A stretch of DNA of 64,000 bases from Polynucleobacter sp. JS-JIR-II-b4 (GCF_018687815.1 NZ_CP061306.1:868001-932000); one strand, 5' to 3'. Positions 49,478 to 58,379 are shown, numbered from the stretch's first letter. Translations and numbers: made by a program. Notes: generated by a model from the letters alone, not told the origin.

Positions 49478-51920
49478 TTCCAGCCTCGACAATAGGAATG
49501 GTTTTAAATTGACGAACATCTACACCAGCACGTTCAAAGTCTTTCCAAGGATCTGGAGCATCTTTTAGATCAAACAGCAGTCTTTCGTAGAGAGCTTTAC
49601 GACTTTCAGCATCGTCGACCACCTTCTGCTTAATGTATTCCATGCCAACTCTTGCCAAGTAATGGACAGTTCGATCCAAATACCAGGCTTCTTCGCGGTA
49701 CAGTTGTAAGAAGGCCCCAGAATATTCACGAACTTCCTCATCAGTTTTAACTTTACAGAGAAATTCCGCCACTTCTGTTTTAATGCCGCCGTTACCACCA
49801 ATATAAAGTTCCCAGCCAGATTCAACACCAATAATGCCAACATCTTTGATGCCAGCTTCTGCGCAGTTTCGTGGGCAGCCAGACACTGCAAGCTTCACTT
49901 TGTGAGGTGCGTACATACCGAAGAGCATTCTCTCTAGATCTACGCCCATTTTCATGGAGGACTGGGTGCCAAAACGACAGTGCTCATCACCAACACATGT
50001 TTTCACTGTGCGAATTGATTTGCCATAGGCATGACCTGATGGCATATCCAACTCTTTCCAAACCGCTGGAAGATCATCCTTCTTGATGCCAAGTAAGTCA
50101 ATTCGTTGGCCGCCAGTTACCTTGACTGTGGGCACTTGGTATTTCTCAGCAACGTCAGCAATTCTGCGTAGTTCAGAAGGAGTAGTTAGACCACCAAACA
50201 TCCGCGGAATAACTGAGTAGGTGCCATCTTTCTGAATATTGGCATGAGCACGTTCATTAATGAAGCGGGATTGTGGATCATCTTTTGCTTCATGTGGCCA
50301 TGTGGAGATCAAATAATAATTTAAGGCAGGGCGACAAGTCGCACAACCGTTAGGTGTTCTCCAATTAAGCTCGGCGCGAACTTGCTCTTGAGAAATTAAG
50401 TGGCCGGAGCGTATGGCTTGACGAATTTCATCATGAGAAAGATCGGAGCATCCGCAAATCGATTTCTTTCTGGGGGTTGCTGAATAATCTGTGCCAAGAA
50501 CATTCATCAGCACTTGCTCAACTAGGCCTGTACATGAGCCACAGGAGCTGCTGGCTTTAGTGCATTTCTTCACTTCATCTAGTGTGAATAGACCCTGTTC
50601 CCGAATAGCCTTGACAATGGTGCCTTTGGTAACCCCATTGCATCCGCAGATTTCATCTGCATCAGTCATTCCGGCAGCTTTATTGTGGCCTTGATGGCCA
50701 ACATCGCCAATATTGGATTCACCAAACATCAATGTGTCACGAATTTCTGCAATGCTTTGTTCGTCACGCATGAGCTTGAAATACCAAGTGCTATCTGCTG
50801 TATCGCCAAACATGCAGGCACCAATTAAACGATCATCTTTAAGAACTAATTTTTTATACACGCCACCAATAGGATCGGCTAGAGTAATTTCTTCAGTACC
50901 TTCGCCTCCCATAAAGTTTCCAGCGGAGAAGAGATCAACACCTGTTACTTTCAGTTTTGTTGATGTTACGGAGCCCTCATAGCGACCGATGCCGTGTTCG
51001 GCAAGGTGATTTGCACAAACCTTAGCCTGCTCAAATAAAGGCGCAACTAAACCATAGGCAGTTCCTCGATGGCTTGCGCACTCACCAACTGCATAGACTC
51101 TTGGATCAAACGTTTGTAGAGTGTCATTAACAACGATACCTCTTTGGCAATGTAAACCTGCAGATTCGGCTAACGCTGTATTGGGCTTAATACCTGCCGC
51201 CATAACAACTAAGTCAGCTGGTATTTCTAATCCACCTTTAAAGCGGATATGGCCGACACGATCGCCAGCAGTATTAGGGGTAATTGCCTCAGTAGAAGTT
51301 TTCAGTAAAAACTTAAGACCTTTTTCTTCCAAGGATTTTTGTAGTAAATCAGCCGCTGTTTTATCTAGCTGTCTTTCCATCAACCATTCGGCAAGATGGA
51401 CCACGGTCACACTCATACCCCTGAGGGCTAGACCATTTGCAGCTTCTAGACCAAGCAGACCGCCGCCAATGACAACCGCATTTTTGTAACGCGTCGCCAC
51501 ATCAATCATCTCATTGGTATCTTTAATATCACGATACGCAATCACGCCAGGTAAATCATTTCCTGGAACGGGCAAGATGAATGGCAAAGAGCCGGTAGCC
51601 AGCAATAAGCGATCGTAGCTTTCAACAGTGCCATCATCAGCAATAACAGTGCGCTCTTTGCGATCAATCTTAGTTATGGTTTTTCCAAGATGAAGATGGA
51701 TACCATTGCTCTTGTACCAATCAAGGTCATTTAGAACAATTTGCTCAAGAGTCTGTTCGCCTGCTAATACCGGGGACAGCAAAATACGGTTGTAGTTGGG
51801 ATGGGGCTCAGCACCAAAGATGGTGATGTCATAAAGCTCTGGGTCGAGCTTTAATAGTTCCTCGATGGTCCGAACGCCGGCCATCCCATTGCCAATCATG
51901 ACGAGTTTTTGTTTTTTCAT
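49470..51920 (-). CDS. nirB: Nitrite reductase [NAD(P)H] large subunit
   Basis: A siroheme enzyme giving six-electron reduction of nitrite to ammonium. The 816-residue protein has an FAD/NAD reductase part (LVMIGNGMAGVRTIEELL, AVVIGGGLLGLEAANGLALRG). Two BFD-like 2Fe-2S segments follow (CGCNGVTKG...SCGSC and CGCSDLSHDEIRQAI...CATCRP). The siroheme/4Fe-4S half carries VGDEHCRFGTQ and VSGCPRNCAEAGIKDVG. The start overlaps the stop of the upstream binding-protein gene by 4 nt. The siroheme it needs would come from the divergent methyltransferase gene. Confidence 0.96.
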   Translation of the reverse strand: MKKQKLVMIGNGMAGVRTIEELLKLDPELYDITIFGAEPHPNYNRILLSPVLAGEQTLEQIVLNDLDWYKSNGIHLHLGKTITKIDRKERTVIADDGTVESYDRLLLATGSLPFILPVPGNDLPGVIAYRDIKDTNEMIDVATRYKNAVVIGGGLLGLEAANGLALRGMSVTVVHLAEWLMERQLDKTAADLLQKSLEEKGLKFLLKTSTEAITPNTAGDRVGHIRFKGGLEIPADLVVMAAGIKPNTALAESAGLHCQRGIVVNDTLQTFDPRVYAVGECASHRGTAYGLVAPLFEQAKVCANHLAEHGIGRYEGSVTSTKLKVTGVDLFSAGNFMGGEGTEEITLADPIGGVYKKLVLKDDRLIGACMFGDTADSTWYFKLMRDEQSIAEIRDTLMFGESNIGDVGHQGHNKAAGMTDADEICGCNGVTKGTIVKAIREQGLFTLDEVKKCTKASSSCGSCTGLVEQVLMNVLGTDYSATPRKKSICGCSDLSHDEIRQAIRSGHLISQEQVRAELNWRTPNGCATCRPALNYYLISTWPHEAKDDPQSRFINERAHANIQKDGTYSVIPRMFGGLTTPSELRRIADVAEKYQVPTVKVTGGQRIDLLGIKKDDLPAVWKELDMPSGHAYGKSIRTVKTCVGDEHCRFGTQSSMKMGVDLERMLFGMYAPHKVKLAVSGCPRNCAEAGIKDVGIIGVESGWELYIGGNGGIKTEVAEFLCKVKTDEEVREYSGAFLQLYREEAWYLDRTVHYLARVGMEYIKQKVVDDAESRKALYERLLFDLKDAPDPWKDFERAGVDVRQFKTIPIVEAGNV

Positions 51921-53212
51921 GCTTTGATCTTGAAGCTATCTGCATAAGCAGCAGGGTTGGAGCCATTCCACACAACACCATCAAATAATTTGCTGGAGCG
52001 CATATCACTTTTTGGTAATGGGGTTTTGGAGGCCGTAGCCGCATCTTTGTAGATGGCGATGTTGTTAACCTTCTTCGCAACTGCCAAGTAATCTGGGTGT
52101 TCTTTGAGCAATCCCCAGCGCTTATGTTGGGTCATAAACCACATGCCATCAGACAGGTATGGGAAAGTCGCTAAACCGTCGTTATAAAACTTCATCGCAT
52201 GCGGGTCATCCCATGTCTTGCCGATACCGTTGTTGTAGCGACCCATCATGCGGTCTTGAATCACGCTGACATCGGTATTGACAAACGAAGGTGCAGACAC
52301 GACTTCTGCAGTTGCATGTTTGTTAGAGGTTGATGCATCAATATATTTTCCTGCCTCCAAGATTGCAGCTGTCACTGCGCGACAAGTATTGGGATACTTC
52401 TTTGCAAAGTCAGAAGTTGTACCCAGCGCCTTCTCTGGATGATCTTGCCAAATAGCTTGTGTAGTAATGGCTGTAAAGCCAATGCCGTCGATGATTGCAC
52501 GGGCATTCCAGGGTTCACCTACACAATAGCCGTCCATATTTCCGCTACGCATATTTGCCACCATTTGTGGGGGCGGAACAGTGATAATTTTCGCGTCTTT
52601 AAATGGATTAATGCCATAGTTCGCTAACCAGTAGTAGAGCCACATAGCGTGTGTACCAGTTGGGAAAGTTTGCGCAAAAGTGTAGTCACGCTTTTCTTTA
52701 TCCATGACAGCTTTAAGGCTTGCCCCATCAGTAACGCCCTTTTGGTAAAGCGCTTTAGATAAAGTAATTGCTTGGCCGTTATTGTTTAAGGACATCAGGA
52801 GTGACATATCTTTTTGTTGTCCACCGATACCCATTTGCAGTCCGTACATCAAGCCATACAGAATGTGCGACATATCATTTTCACCATTGACTAGCTTGTC
52901 ACGGATTGCAGCCCATGATGCTTCTTTGGTGGGGATGATCTTGACACCGTATTTCTTATCTAGACCAAGATGGTTGGCCATGACAACAGAAGAGCAGTCT
53001 GTAAGGGCAATGAAACTGACCTTTACATCCGTTTTCTCAGGGGCATCTGAGCCTGCCGCCCATGCACCCGCTTTAACCATTGGGTCGATTAAGGACAGAA
53101 TGCTTGCAGAGCCAATACTTTGGATAAGTTTGCGACGCGTAGGATTCGCATCAGCAACAGTGGGGGTAGTAGCTTCTGGTAATAAACCGCTAACGCTTGT
53201 TTTTTCTTTCAT
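51917..53212 (-). CDS. NrtA/CynA-family substrate-binding protein, Tat signal (first gene of nir/nas operon)
   Basis: A 431-residue periplasmic binding protein of the nitrate/nitrite/bicarbonate/cyanate group. A twin-arginine signal (TRRKLIQSIGSASILSLIDP, Arg 26-27) marks it for folded export. The core has VSFIALTDCSSVVMANHLGLDKKYGVKI and ANMRSGNMDGYCVGEPWNARAI. It resembles the cytoplasmic nitrate sensor NasS by family, but the signal argues against that. It leads the operon nirB-nirD-nasA-ybiB-HPP with a 4-nt overlap into nirB. No permease lies beside it, so it may serve the NrtBC-type pair encoded divergently. Confidence 0.85.
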   Translation of the reverse strand: MKEKTSVSGLLPEATTPTVADANPTRRKLIQSIGSASILSLIDPMVKAGAWAAGSDAPEKTDVKVSFIALTDCSSVVMANHLGLDKKYGVKIIPTKEASWAAIRDKLVNGENDMSHILYGLMYGLQMGIGGQQKDMSLLMSLNNNGQAITLSKALYQKGVTDGASLKAVMDKEKRDYTFAQTFPTGTHAMWLYYWLANYGINPFKDAKIITVPPPQMVANMRSGNMDGYCVGEPWNARAIIDGIGFTAITTQAIWQDHPEKALGTTSDFAKKYPNTCRAVTAAILEAGKYIDASTSNKHATAEVVSAPSFVNTDVSVIQDRMMGRYNNGIGKTWDDPHAMKFYNDGLATFPYLSDGMWFMTQHKRWGLLKEHPDYLAVAKKVNNIAIYKDAATASKTPLPKSDMRSSKLFDGVVWNGSNPAAYADSFKIKA

Positions 53213-53283
53213 GCTGAGCTCCTTTAGTCGATAACTAACAATAAAGAAGTTATGAGTCCCGAGATAAGAGTGGTGGCTCAGTA

Positions 53284-53321
53284 TTGGTGCACCAAATCAA
53301 AGCATGGGCACTTTTGGTTCA
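53284..53321. promoter_or_regulatory. Operator-like repeats in the divergent spacer of the nir/nas and cob/nrt units
   Basis: The 151-nt spacer 53213-53363 contains the perfect palindrome TTGGTGCACCAA (53284-53295). CACTTTTGGTTCA follows at 53309-53321, in inverted relation (TGCACCAAA versus TTTTGGTTCA). The second element matches the spacer upstream of the HPP-CBS gene at 12 of 13 positions. This is probably where a nitrogen or nitrate regulator acts on both units. Confidence 0.45.
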
Positions 53322-53363
53322 CACAGAGAATTTAGGGCTATTGCCGACTGTTACAAATGATGC

Positions 53364-54167
53364 ATGGAACAAATTGCACCAAGAACAGTCAAAGCACCCA
53401 AAATAAATGGAGTGATGTCTGGCGTCTACCTCATTGGTGCTGGGCCTGGAGCCTCTGATCTCATTACTGTTCGGGGCTCAAGAATTTTGGCTCAGGCAGA
53501 CATTGTCTTTTATGACGCACTCATTGATATTTCTATGTTGGAGTGGTGTCCTGGCACTAGGATGGTGCAGGTAGGGAAAAGATGCGGATCACATTCAAGC
53601 TCTCAGCACTTCATTAACAAGCAATTGGTGGATGCTGCAGGCAAGTACTCAGTAGTTGTGCGCCTAAAAGGCGGGGATCCGATGATCTTTGGTCGTGCGC
53701 AGGAAGAAATTGACGCTCTTGAGAAAGCAAACGTGCGCTATGAGATTGTTCCAGGCATCACTACTGCCTTAGCGGCCTCGGCAGAATTAAAGCAGCCTCC
53801 AACTACGAGAGAGTTAAGTAGAACCCTGACGCTGACTACTCTTCCTGGCCGTTGCGCACATGAAGATCATAAAACCGCTATTTACTATATGGCGCGTGAT
53901 CAGCTATCTGAGGTTGCGACAACATTGATTGCTCAGGGCTACACGGTAGATACGCCTGTTTGCTTGATGGAATCGGTTAGCCTGCCAACGCAACGCAGTT
54001 TCGCCTGCACATTAGATGAACTGCGCTTTGGTGATGTTCATCATCATTTTTTAGATAAGCAACCTGTTGTGGTGATGGTCGGAGAGGTTTATAGAAAAAA
54101 ACTGCATACGCTTATCCCATTAATCGAGTCACAAAATCATTTCAACGCATTGCAAGCGGCATCTTAA
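53364..54167 (+). CDS. cobA: Uroporphyrinogen-III C-methyltransferase (siroheme synthesis)
   Basis: This enzyme adds two methyls to uroporphyrinogen III to make precorrin-2, the precursor of siroheme for NirB. The 267-residue single-domain protein has VYLIGAGPGASDLITVRGSRIL, RLKGGDPMIFGRAQEEIDAL and VPGITTALAASAELKQPPT, all SUMT signatures. It lacks the dehydrogenase/chelatase domain of CysG. ATG 53364 is used; ATG 53415 is an in-frame alternative nearer the conserved core. It heads the plus-strand unit. Confidence 0.92.
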   Translation: MEQIAPRTVKAPKINGVMSGVYLIGAGPGASDLITVRGSRILAQADIVFYDALIDISMLEWCPGTRMVQVGKRCGSHSSSQHFINKQLVDAAGKYSVVVRLKGGDPMIFGRAQEEIDALEKANVRYEIVPGITTALAASAELKQPPTTRELSRTLTLTTLPGRCAHEDHKTAIYYMARDQLSEVATTLIAQGYTVDTPVCLMESVSLPTQRSFACTLDELRFGDVHHHFLDKQPVVVMVGEVYRKKLHTLIPLIESQNHFNALQAAS

Positions 54168-54187
54168 TTACTTACTAGGAGCTATAA

Positions 54188-55561
54188 ATGAATTCATATC
54201 GTCCTTTTGATCCAGATAGACCTCTGTTTAGCAACCGCTGCAGCTGTGGACATCATGCATCTGAGTTAGATCATGCAAACTCGCTTTCAGCAATGATGGA
54301 TGCCGAGCAGCAAAGCGCAGATTTTGTTGAGGCCAGCTTAGTTAAGGCTCTTTTTCCTCAAGAAGATCGTAGACGCGCGTTTTTAAAGGCTGTTGGAGTA
54401 GGTGGAGCAATGAGCGCTCTCTCAGGCTTCTTGCCAGTAGGGTCCTTGCAGGCAATGGCGCAAGAAAAAGCGCCATTAGAAAAACCAGACCTAAAAATTG
54501 GCTTTATCGCAATTACTTGTGCGACTCCACTCATCATGGCTGACCCACTAGGTTTTTATAAAAAACAAGGCCTGAACGTTACGCTTAATAAGACCGCAGG
54601 TTGGGCTTTAATTCGTGACAAGATGCTCAATAAAGAGCATGATGCCTCACACTTTTTATCACCAATGCCGATCTCAATGTCAATGGGCTTGGGTTCTGAT
54701 CCTTCTCAGATGCGTGTGGCCACAATTCAGAACGTGAATGGTCAGGCTATTACGTTAGCTAACAAGCATAAAGATAATCGTGATCCGAAAAACTGGAAAG
54801 GCATGAAGTTTGCTGTTCCATTTGAATACTCAATGCATAACTTCTTGCTGCGTTATTACGTAGCTCAAGCTGGCTTGGATCCAGATAAAGATATTCAGAT
54901 TCGCGTTACACCTCCACCAGAGATGGTGGCTAACTTACGTGCCGGCAATATTGATGGTTTTTTAGGGCCTGATCCATTTAACCAGCGCGCAGTGTATGAC
55001 GAGGTCGGATTTATTCACATTCTGACTAAGCAGATTTGGGATGGTCACCCTTGCTGTGCTTTTGGAACCTCAGAAGAATTTATCCGTAAGAATCCAAATA
55101 CCTTTGCAGCTCTCTATCGGGCAGTCTTAAATGCTTCCACGATGGCACGTGATCCTGCGAATAGACCTTTAATTGCTAAAGTAATTTCTACGCCAAATTA
55201 CCTTAACCAGCCCGAGACAGTTGTAATGCAAGTTCTCACTGGTAAGTTTGCAGATGGTCTAGGCAATGTGCAAAACGTACCAGATCGCATCGACTTCAAC
55301 CCAATTCCTTGGTACTCCATGGCAACCTGGATGTTGACCCAAATGCAGCGCTGGGGCTATGTCAAAGGCGATGTGAATTACAAGGACATCTCTGAAAAAG
55401 TATTCTTGTTGACCGACGCTAAAAAGTATATGGGTGAGACTGGCATTGCAGTTCCACCATTAGCTAAAGTGGGATACAAAAAAGACAAGATTATGGGTAA
55501 AGAGTTTGACCCTAGTCAGCCAGCAGCCTATTTGAAATCTTTTCAAACTAATAAAGCATGA
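54188..55561 (+). CDS. Nitrate/nitrite/cyanate ABC transporter substrate-binding protein
   Basis: A 457-residue NrtA/CynA-family protein with a long N-terminal extension. Residues 1-60 hold a CSCGHH segment, and a Tat motif EDRRRAFLKAVG lies at about 59-70, ending near AMAQE. The core shows LKIGFIAITCATPLIMADPLGFYKKQGLNV and ANLRAGNIDGFLGPDPFNQRAVYDEVGFIHIL. An AGGAG ribosome site precedes the ATG. Permease, ATPase and cyanase genes follow directly, the order of cyanobacterial cynABDS. Cyanate may therefore be a substrate as well as nitrate or nitrite. Confidence 0.88.
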   Translation: MNSYRPFDPDRPLFSNRCSCGHHASELDHANSLSAMMDAEQQSADFVEASLVKALFPQEDRRRAFLKAVGVGGAMSALSGFLPVGSLQAMAQEKAPLEKPDLKIGFIAITCATPLIMADPLGFYKKQGLNVTLNKTAGWALIRDKMLNKEHDASHFLSPMPISMSMGLGSDPSQMRVATIQNVNGQAITLANKHKDNRDPKNWKGMKFAVPFEYSMHNFLLRYYVAQAGLDPDKDIQIRVTPPPEMVANLRAGNIDGFLGPDPFNQRAVYDEVGFIHILTKQIWDGHPCCAFGTSEEFIRKNPNTFAALYRAVLNASTMARDPANRPLIAKVISTPNYLNQPETVVMQVLTGKFADGLGNVQNVPDRIDFNPIPWYSMATWMLTQMQRWGYVKGDVNYKDISEKVFLLTDAKKYMGETGIAVPPLAKVGYKKDKIMGKEFDPSQPAAYLKSFQTNKA

Positions 55562-55576
55562 ACGTAAGGTAAATGA

Positions 55577-56437
55577 ATGAAAACAGTATCAATTAAGGTT
55601 AAAGGCGCAATTCTATCGGTTGTGATTTTACTCATGTGCTTATTTATCTGGCATATGGCTACAACACAAAAAGTTACACCGCCGCCTGGGGTATCAACTG
55701 GCTCTAGTGAGTACAACAGCCTCATGGGTCAGGGCGGTAGTGAGCCTGTTCAAAAAACTGGGTTTCCAACCTTAACGCAGATGGGGGAGACTATCTATAA
55801 GCAGTTGTCACACCCTTTTTATGACAATGGTCCGAACGATAAGGGAATTGGTATTCAACTGGCCTATTCTTTGGCGCGTGTTGCCTTAGGATTCTTGTTG
55901 GCGATGATAGTAGCTATTCCGTTTGGATTCTGGATCGGCATGTCACCATTGGCTTACGAGGCATTTAATCCATTCATTCAAATTCTGAAGCCGATTTCGC
56001 CATTGGCTTGGATGCCTATCGCGCTCTACACCATCAAAGACTCTGCTATTTCTGGAATCTTTGTGATCTTTATTTGTTCCGTATGGCCAATGCTCCTCAA
56101 CACAGCATTTGGAGTTGCTAATGTACGTAAAGAATTATTAAACGTTGCCAAGACATTGGAAGTCTCTCCTTTACGTAAGGCATTCTTAGTCATTCTTCCT
56201 GCTGCTGCACCAACCATTTTGACTGGTATGCGCATATCCATGGGTATTGCCTGGTTAGTGATCGTTGCTGCTGAGATGCTTGTTGGTGGTACCGGAATTG
56301 GTTACTTCTTATGGAATGAGTGGAATAACCTATCGCTCTCCAGTGTTATTTTTGCAATTCTTTTAATTGGTATTGTTGGAATGTTGCTAGATACAGCATT
56401 TGGCAAGTTACAAAAGGCGGTTTCGTATGCAGATTGA
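55577..56437 (+). CDS. Nitrate/cyanate ABC transporter permease
   Basis: A 286-residue inner-membrane permease of the NrtB/SsuC type. A membrane anchor lies at about residues 10-27 and five further helices from about 90 on. The EAA loop is KELLNVAKTLEVSPLRKAFLVILPAAAPTILTGMRISMGIAW, the contact site for the ATPase. It lies 15 nt after the binding-protein gene, with AAGG ahead of the ATG. It overlaps the ATPase gene by 11 nt. Confidence 0.92.
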   Translation: MKTVSIKVKGAILSVVILLMCLFIWHMATTQKVTPPPGVSTGSSEYNSLMGQGGSEPVQKTGFPTLTQMGETIYKQLSHPFYDNGPNDKGIGIQLAYSLARVALGFLLAMIVAIPFGFWIGMSPLAYEAFNPFIQILKPISPLAWMPIALYTIKDSAISGIFVIFICSVWPMLLNTAFGVANVRKELLNVAKTLEVSPLRKAFLVILPAAAPTILTGMRISMGIAWLVIVAAEMLVGGTGIGYFLWNEWNNLSLSSVIFAILLIGIVGMLLDTAFGKLQKAVSYAD

Positions 56438-57290
56438 AAATACATTCCTCAAAGTTTCAAACCTCAGCAAGTCGTATAAAGCTGACGCACCTCCAGTATT
56501 TGAAGGAATAGATTTTGAAATCGAAAAAGGAGAGTTTGTTTGTATCATCGGCCATTCCGGATGTGGCAAAACTACTATTTTGAATGTGCTTGCTGGTCTT
56601 GAAGAAGCAACTGGCGGCGATGCCATCATGCTTGGTAAGCGTATTCAGGGCCCTGGTTTAGAGCGTGGAGTTGTATTCCAAGGGCATGCATTAATGCCGT
56701 GGATGACAGTACTGCAGAATGTGGCTTTTGCAGTGAAGTCAAAGTATCCCGATTGGTCAAAAGAGCAGATTACTGAGCATTCCAAAAAGTATCTAGCAAT
56801 GGTCGGCTTGGTAAATGCTGAAAATAAAAAACCATCTGAATTATCTGGCGGTATGAAGCAAAGGGTTGGTATTGCAAGAGCCTTTGCAATTGAGCCAAAA
56901 ATGCTACTACTTGATGAACCATTCGGAGCCTTGGATGCGTTAACTCGTGGGGTTATTCAGGATGAGCTACTCAAAATTTGCAAAGAAACAAATCAAACTG
57001 TATTTATGATCACCCATGATGTTGATGAGGCAATCTTGCTTTCTGACAAAATTATGCTGATGAGCAACGGCCCTAATGCACGTATCGCTGAAATCGTTGT
57101 CAACACTTTGCCTAAAGGAAGAAAGCGGGCCAATTTACATCATGATGCTATGTATTACCCAATGCGAAACCATTTAGTAGATTTTCTAGTCAATCGATCA
57201 AAGGATCTGCAGGTAAAAGGAGCTAAGGGTGAGTTGGATGGATACAAGCCTGTAATAGTGCTTCCAGGTGTTGATGCGGTTGTTGCTTGA
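56427..57290 (+). CDS. Nitrate/cyanate ABC transporter ATP-binding protein
   Basis: A 287-residue ATPase of the NrtD/CynD/SsuB type. Walker A is IIGHSGCGKTTILNVLAGL, the Q-loop GVVFQGHALMPWMTVLQNV, the signature ELSGGMKQRVGIARAFAIEPKMLLLDEPFGALD and the switch His MITHDVDEA. It lacks the extra NrtA-like domain found on NrtC. ATG 56427 is chosen; earlier in-frame codons lie within the permease gene. Confidence 0.93.
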   Translation: MQIENTFLKVSNLSKSYKADAPPVFEGIDFEIEKGEFVCIIGHSGCGKTTILNVLAGLEEATGGDAIMLGKRIQGPGLERGVVFQGHALMPWMTVLQNVAFAVKSKYPDWSKEQITEHSKKYLAMVGLVNAENKKPSELSGGMKQRVGIARAFAIEPKMLLLDEPFGALDALTRGVIQDELLKICKETNQTVFMITHDVDEAILLSDKIMLMSNGPNARIAEIVVNTLPKGRKRANLHHDAMYYPMRNHLVDFLVNRSKDLQVKGAKGELDGYKPVIVLPGVDAVVA

Positions 57291-57320
57291 TACACTAAAA
57301 CTTAAAACTAGGAGAAAAAA

Positions 57321-57764
57321 ATGGATCGTTCAGTAGTTACACAAAAAATTATCGAAGCCAAAGTTCGCAATGGCATGAAGTGGAGTGATATCGCAAAAGC
57401 AATAGGCGAATCAAAGGAGTGGGTTACTGCAGGCTGTTTAGGTCAAATGACCTTTACTAAGGTGCAGGCTGAAGCCGCTGGTAAGTTATTTGATTTGACT
57501 GATGAAGAGATGGCTTGGTTGCAAATTGTTCCTTATAAAGGATCTTTGCCAACCGCCGTTCCAACAGACCCATTGATCTATCGTTGGTATGAGATTGTGA
57601 GTGTTTATGGCACTACTATTAAAGAGTTAATCCATGAAGAGTTTGGCGATGGCATTATGAGTGCAATCGATTTCTCAATGGATATCCAGCGCGAGCCTGA
57701 TCCAAAAGGCGATCGTGTTCAAGTAGTGCTATCAGGTAAGTACCTTTCTTACAAGACTTACTAA
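57321..57764 (+). CDS. cynS: Cyanate hydratase (cyanase)
   Basis: Cyanase converts cyanate and bicarbonate to ammonium and CO2. The 147-residue protein has an N-terminal helical domain (MKWSDIAKAIGESKEWVTAGCLGQM). The C-terminal catalytic dimer part carries Arg and Glu in LIYRWYEIVSVYG and Ser in GIMSAIDFSMDI, the three conserved active-site residues. Length is normal. A strong AGGAG site lies ahead of the ATG, and a terminator follows. It ends the ABC transporter unit. Confidence 0.97.
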   Translation: MDRSVVTQKIIEAKVRNGMKWSDIAKAIGESKEWVTAGCLGQMTFTKVQAEAAGKLFDLTDEEMAWLQIVPYKGSLPTAVPTDPLIYRWYEIVSVYGTTIKELIHEEFGDGIMSAIDFSMDIQREPDPKGDRVQVVLSGKYLSYKTY

Positions 57765-57783
57765 AAATAGAAGCGCCCCTGAG

Positions 57784-57806
57784 AACCACCTTCGGGTGGT
57801 TTTTTA
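57784..57806 (+). terminator. Terminator after cynS
   Basis: AACCACC-TTCG-GGTGGTT with a UUCG tetraloop is followed by a T tract. An identical 22-nt copy lies at 58579-58600. Confidence 0.92.
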
Positions 57807-57851
57807 TTGGAGTATTCTTAGCGACAACTTACTTAAAAATAGAGATTAAAT

Positions 57852-58277
57852 ATGTCAGACATCATAGATTTTAAGGCGCTAGTCAGTCATATTGGCGAGG
57901 CCGTGATCATTTCTGATCGAGATGAAAATATTTTGTTTTGGAATGCATCTGCTGAGCGCATATTTGGGTATAGCCCAGACGAGGCCTTGGGAAAAGCACT
58001 CAGCATCATTACGCCTGAGCGTTTTAGAGAGCGGCACTCTAAAGGGTATTTTCACACTATTCAGACAGGTGTAACAAAGTATGGAAATACTTTGTTAAGA
58101 GTTCCTGCGATGCATAAGGATGGGCGTTCTATCTCCATTGCTTTTTCAGTAAGCATGCTTTTTGATGATAAAAAACAACCCATTGCCATAGCTGCGATTG
58201 TCCGAGATGAAACTGAACGTTTTCAAGAAGAGCGTAATTTGAAGGCCAAACTGGCAGCATATGAGAGTAGCGAGTAA
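57852..58277 (+). CDS. Stand-alone PAS-domain protein
   Basis: A 141-residue protein that is almost entirely one PAS domain: IGEAVIISDRDENILFWNASAERIFGYSPDEALGKALSIITPERFRERHSKGY, ending with AIVRDETERFQEERNLKAKL. The short C-terminal helix could form a coiled coil. It has no output domain. Such proteins sense redox, oxygen or small ligands through a partner. It is the only sensor-like gene in the island and lies just before the right boundary. Confidence 0.88.
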   Translation: MSDIIDFKALVSHIGEAVIISDRDENILFWNASAERIFGYSPDEALGKALSIITPERFRERHSKGYFHTIQTGVTKYGNTLLRVPAMHKDGRSISIAFSVSMLFDDKKQPIAIAAIVRDETERFQEERNLKAKLAAYESSE

Positions 58278-58358
58278 AGCTCCAACACTAAGATTGCTAT
58301 AAATTTGCTTGGTTTTAGCCCTTTTGTTTCTCCTTCGCTATTACTTATGCCCATAATT

Positions 58359-58379
58359 TGCTTACCATCCCGCTTACCA
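58359..58379. repeat. Paired arm-like repeats, right end (inside)
   Basis: TGCTTACCA-tcc-CGCTTACCA is two 9-mers with a 12-bp period. CCCGCTTACCAGT here is identical to 41891-41903 at the left end. Confidence 0.55.

Noticed and set aside
51917..53212. Identification of the first NrtA-like protein as the cytoplasmic nitrate sensor NasS.
   Set aside because: A clear twin-arginine signal indicates export, and no NasT-type ANTAR gene lies nearby.
53213..53363. A sigma-54 promoter in the divergent spacer, suggested by GGGCAC followed by GGTTCA.
   Set aside because: The -12 element does not fit TTGC, and the spacing is unconvincing.
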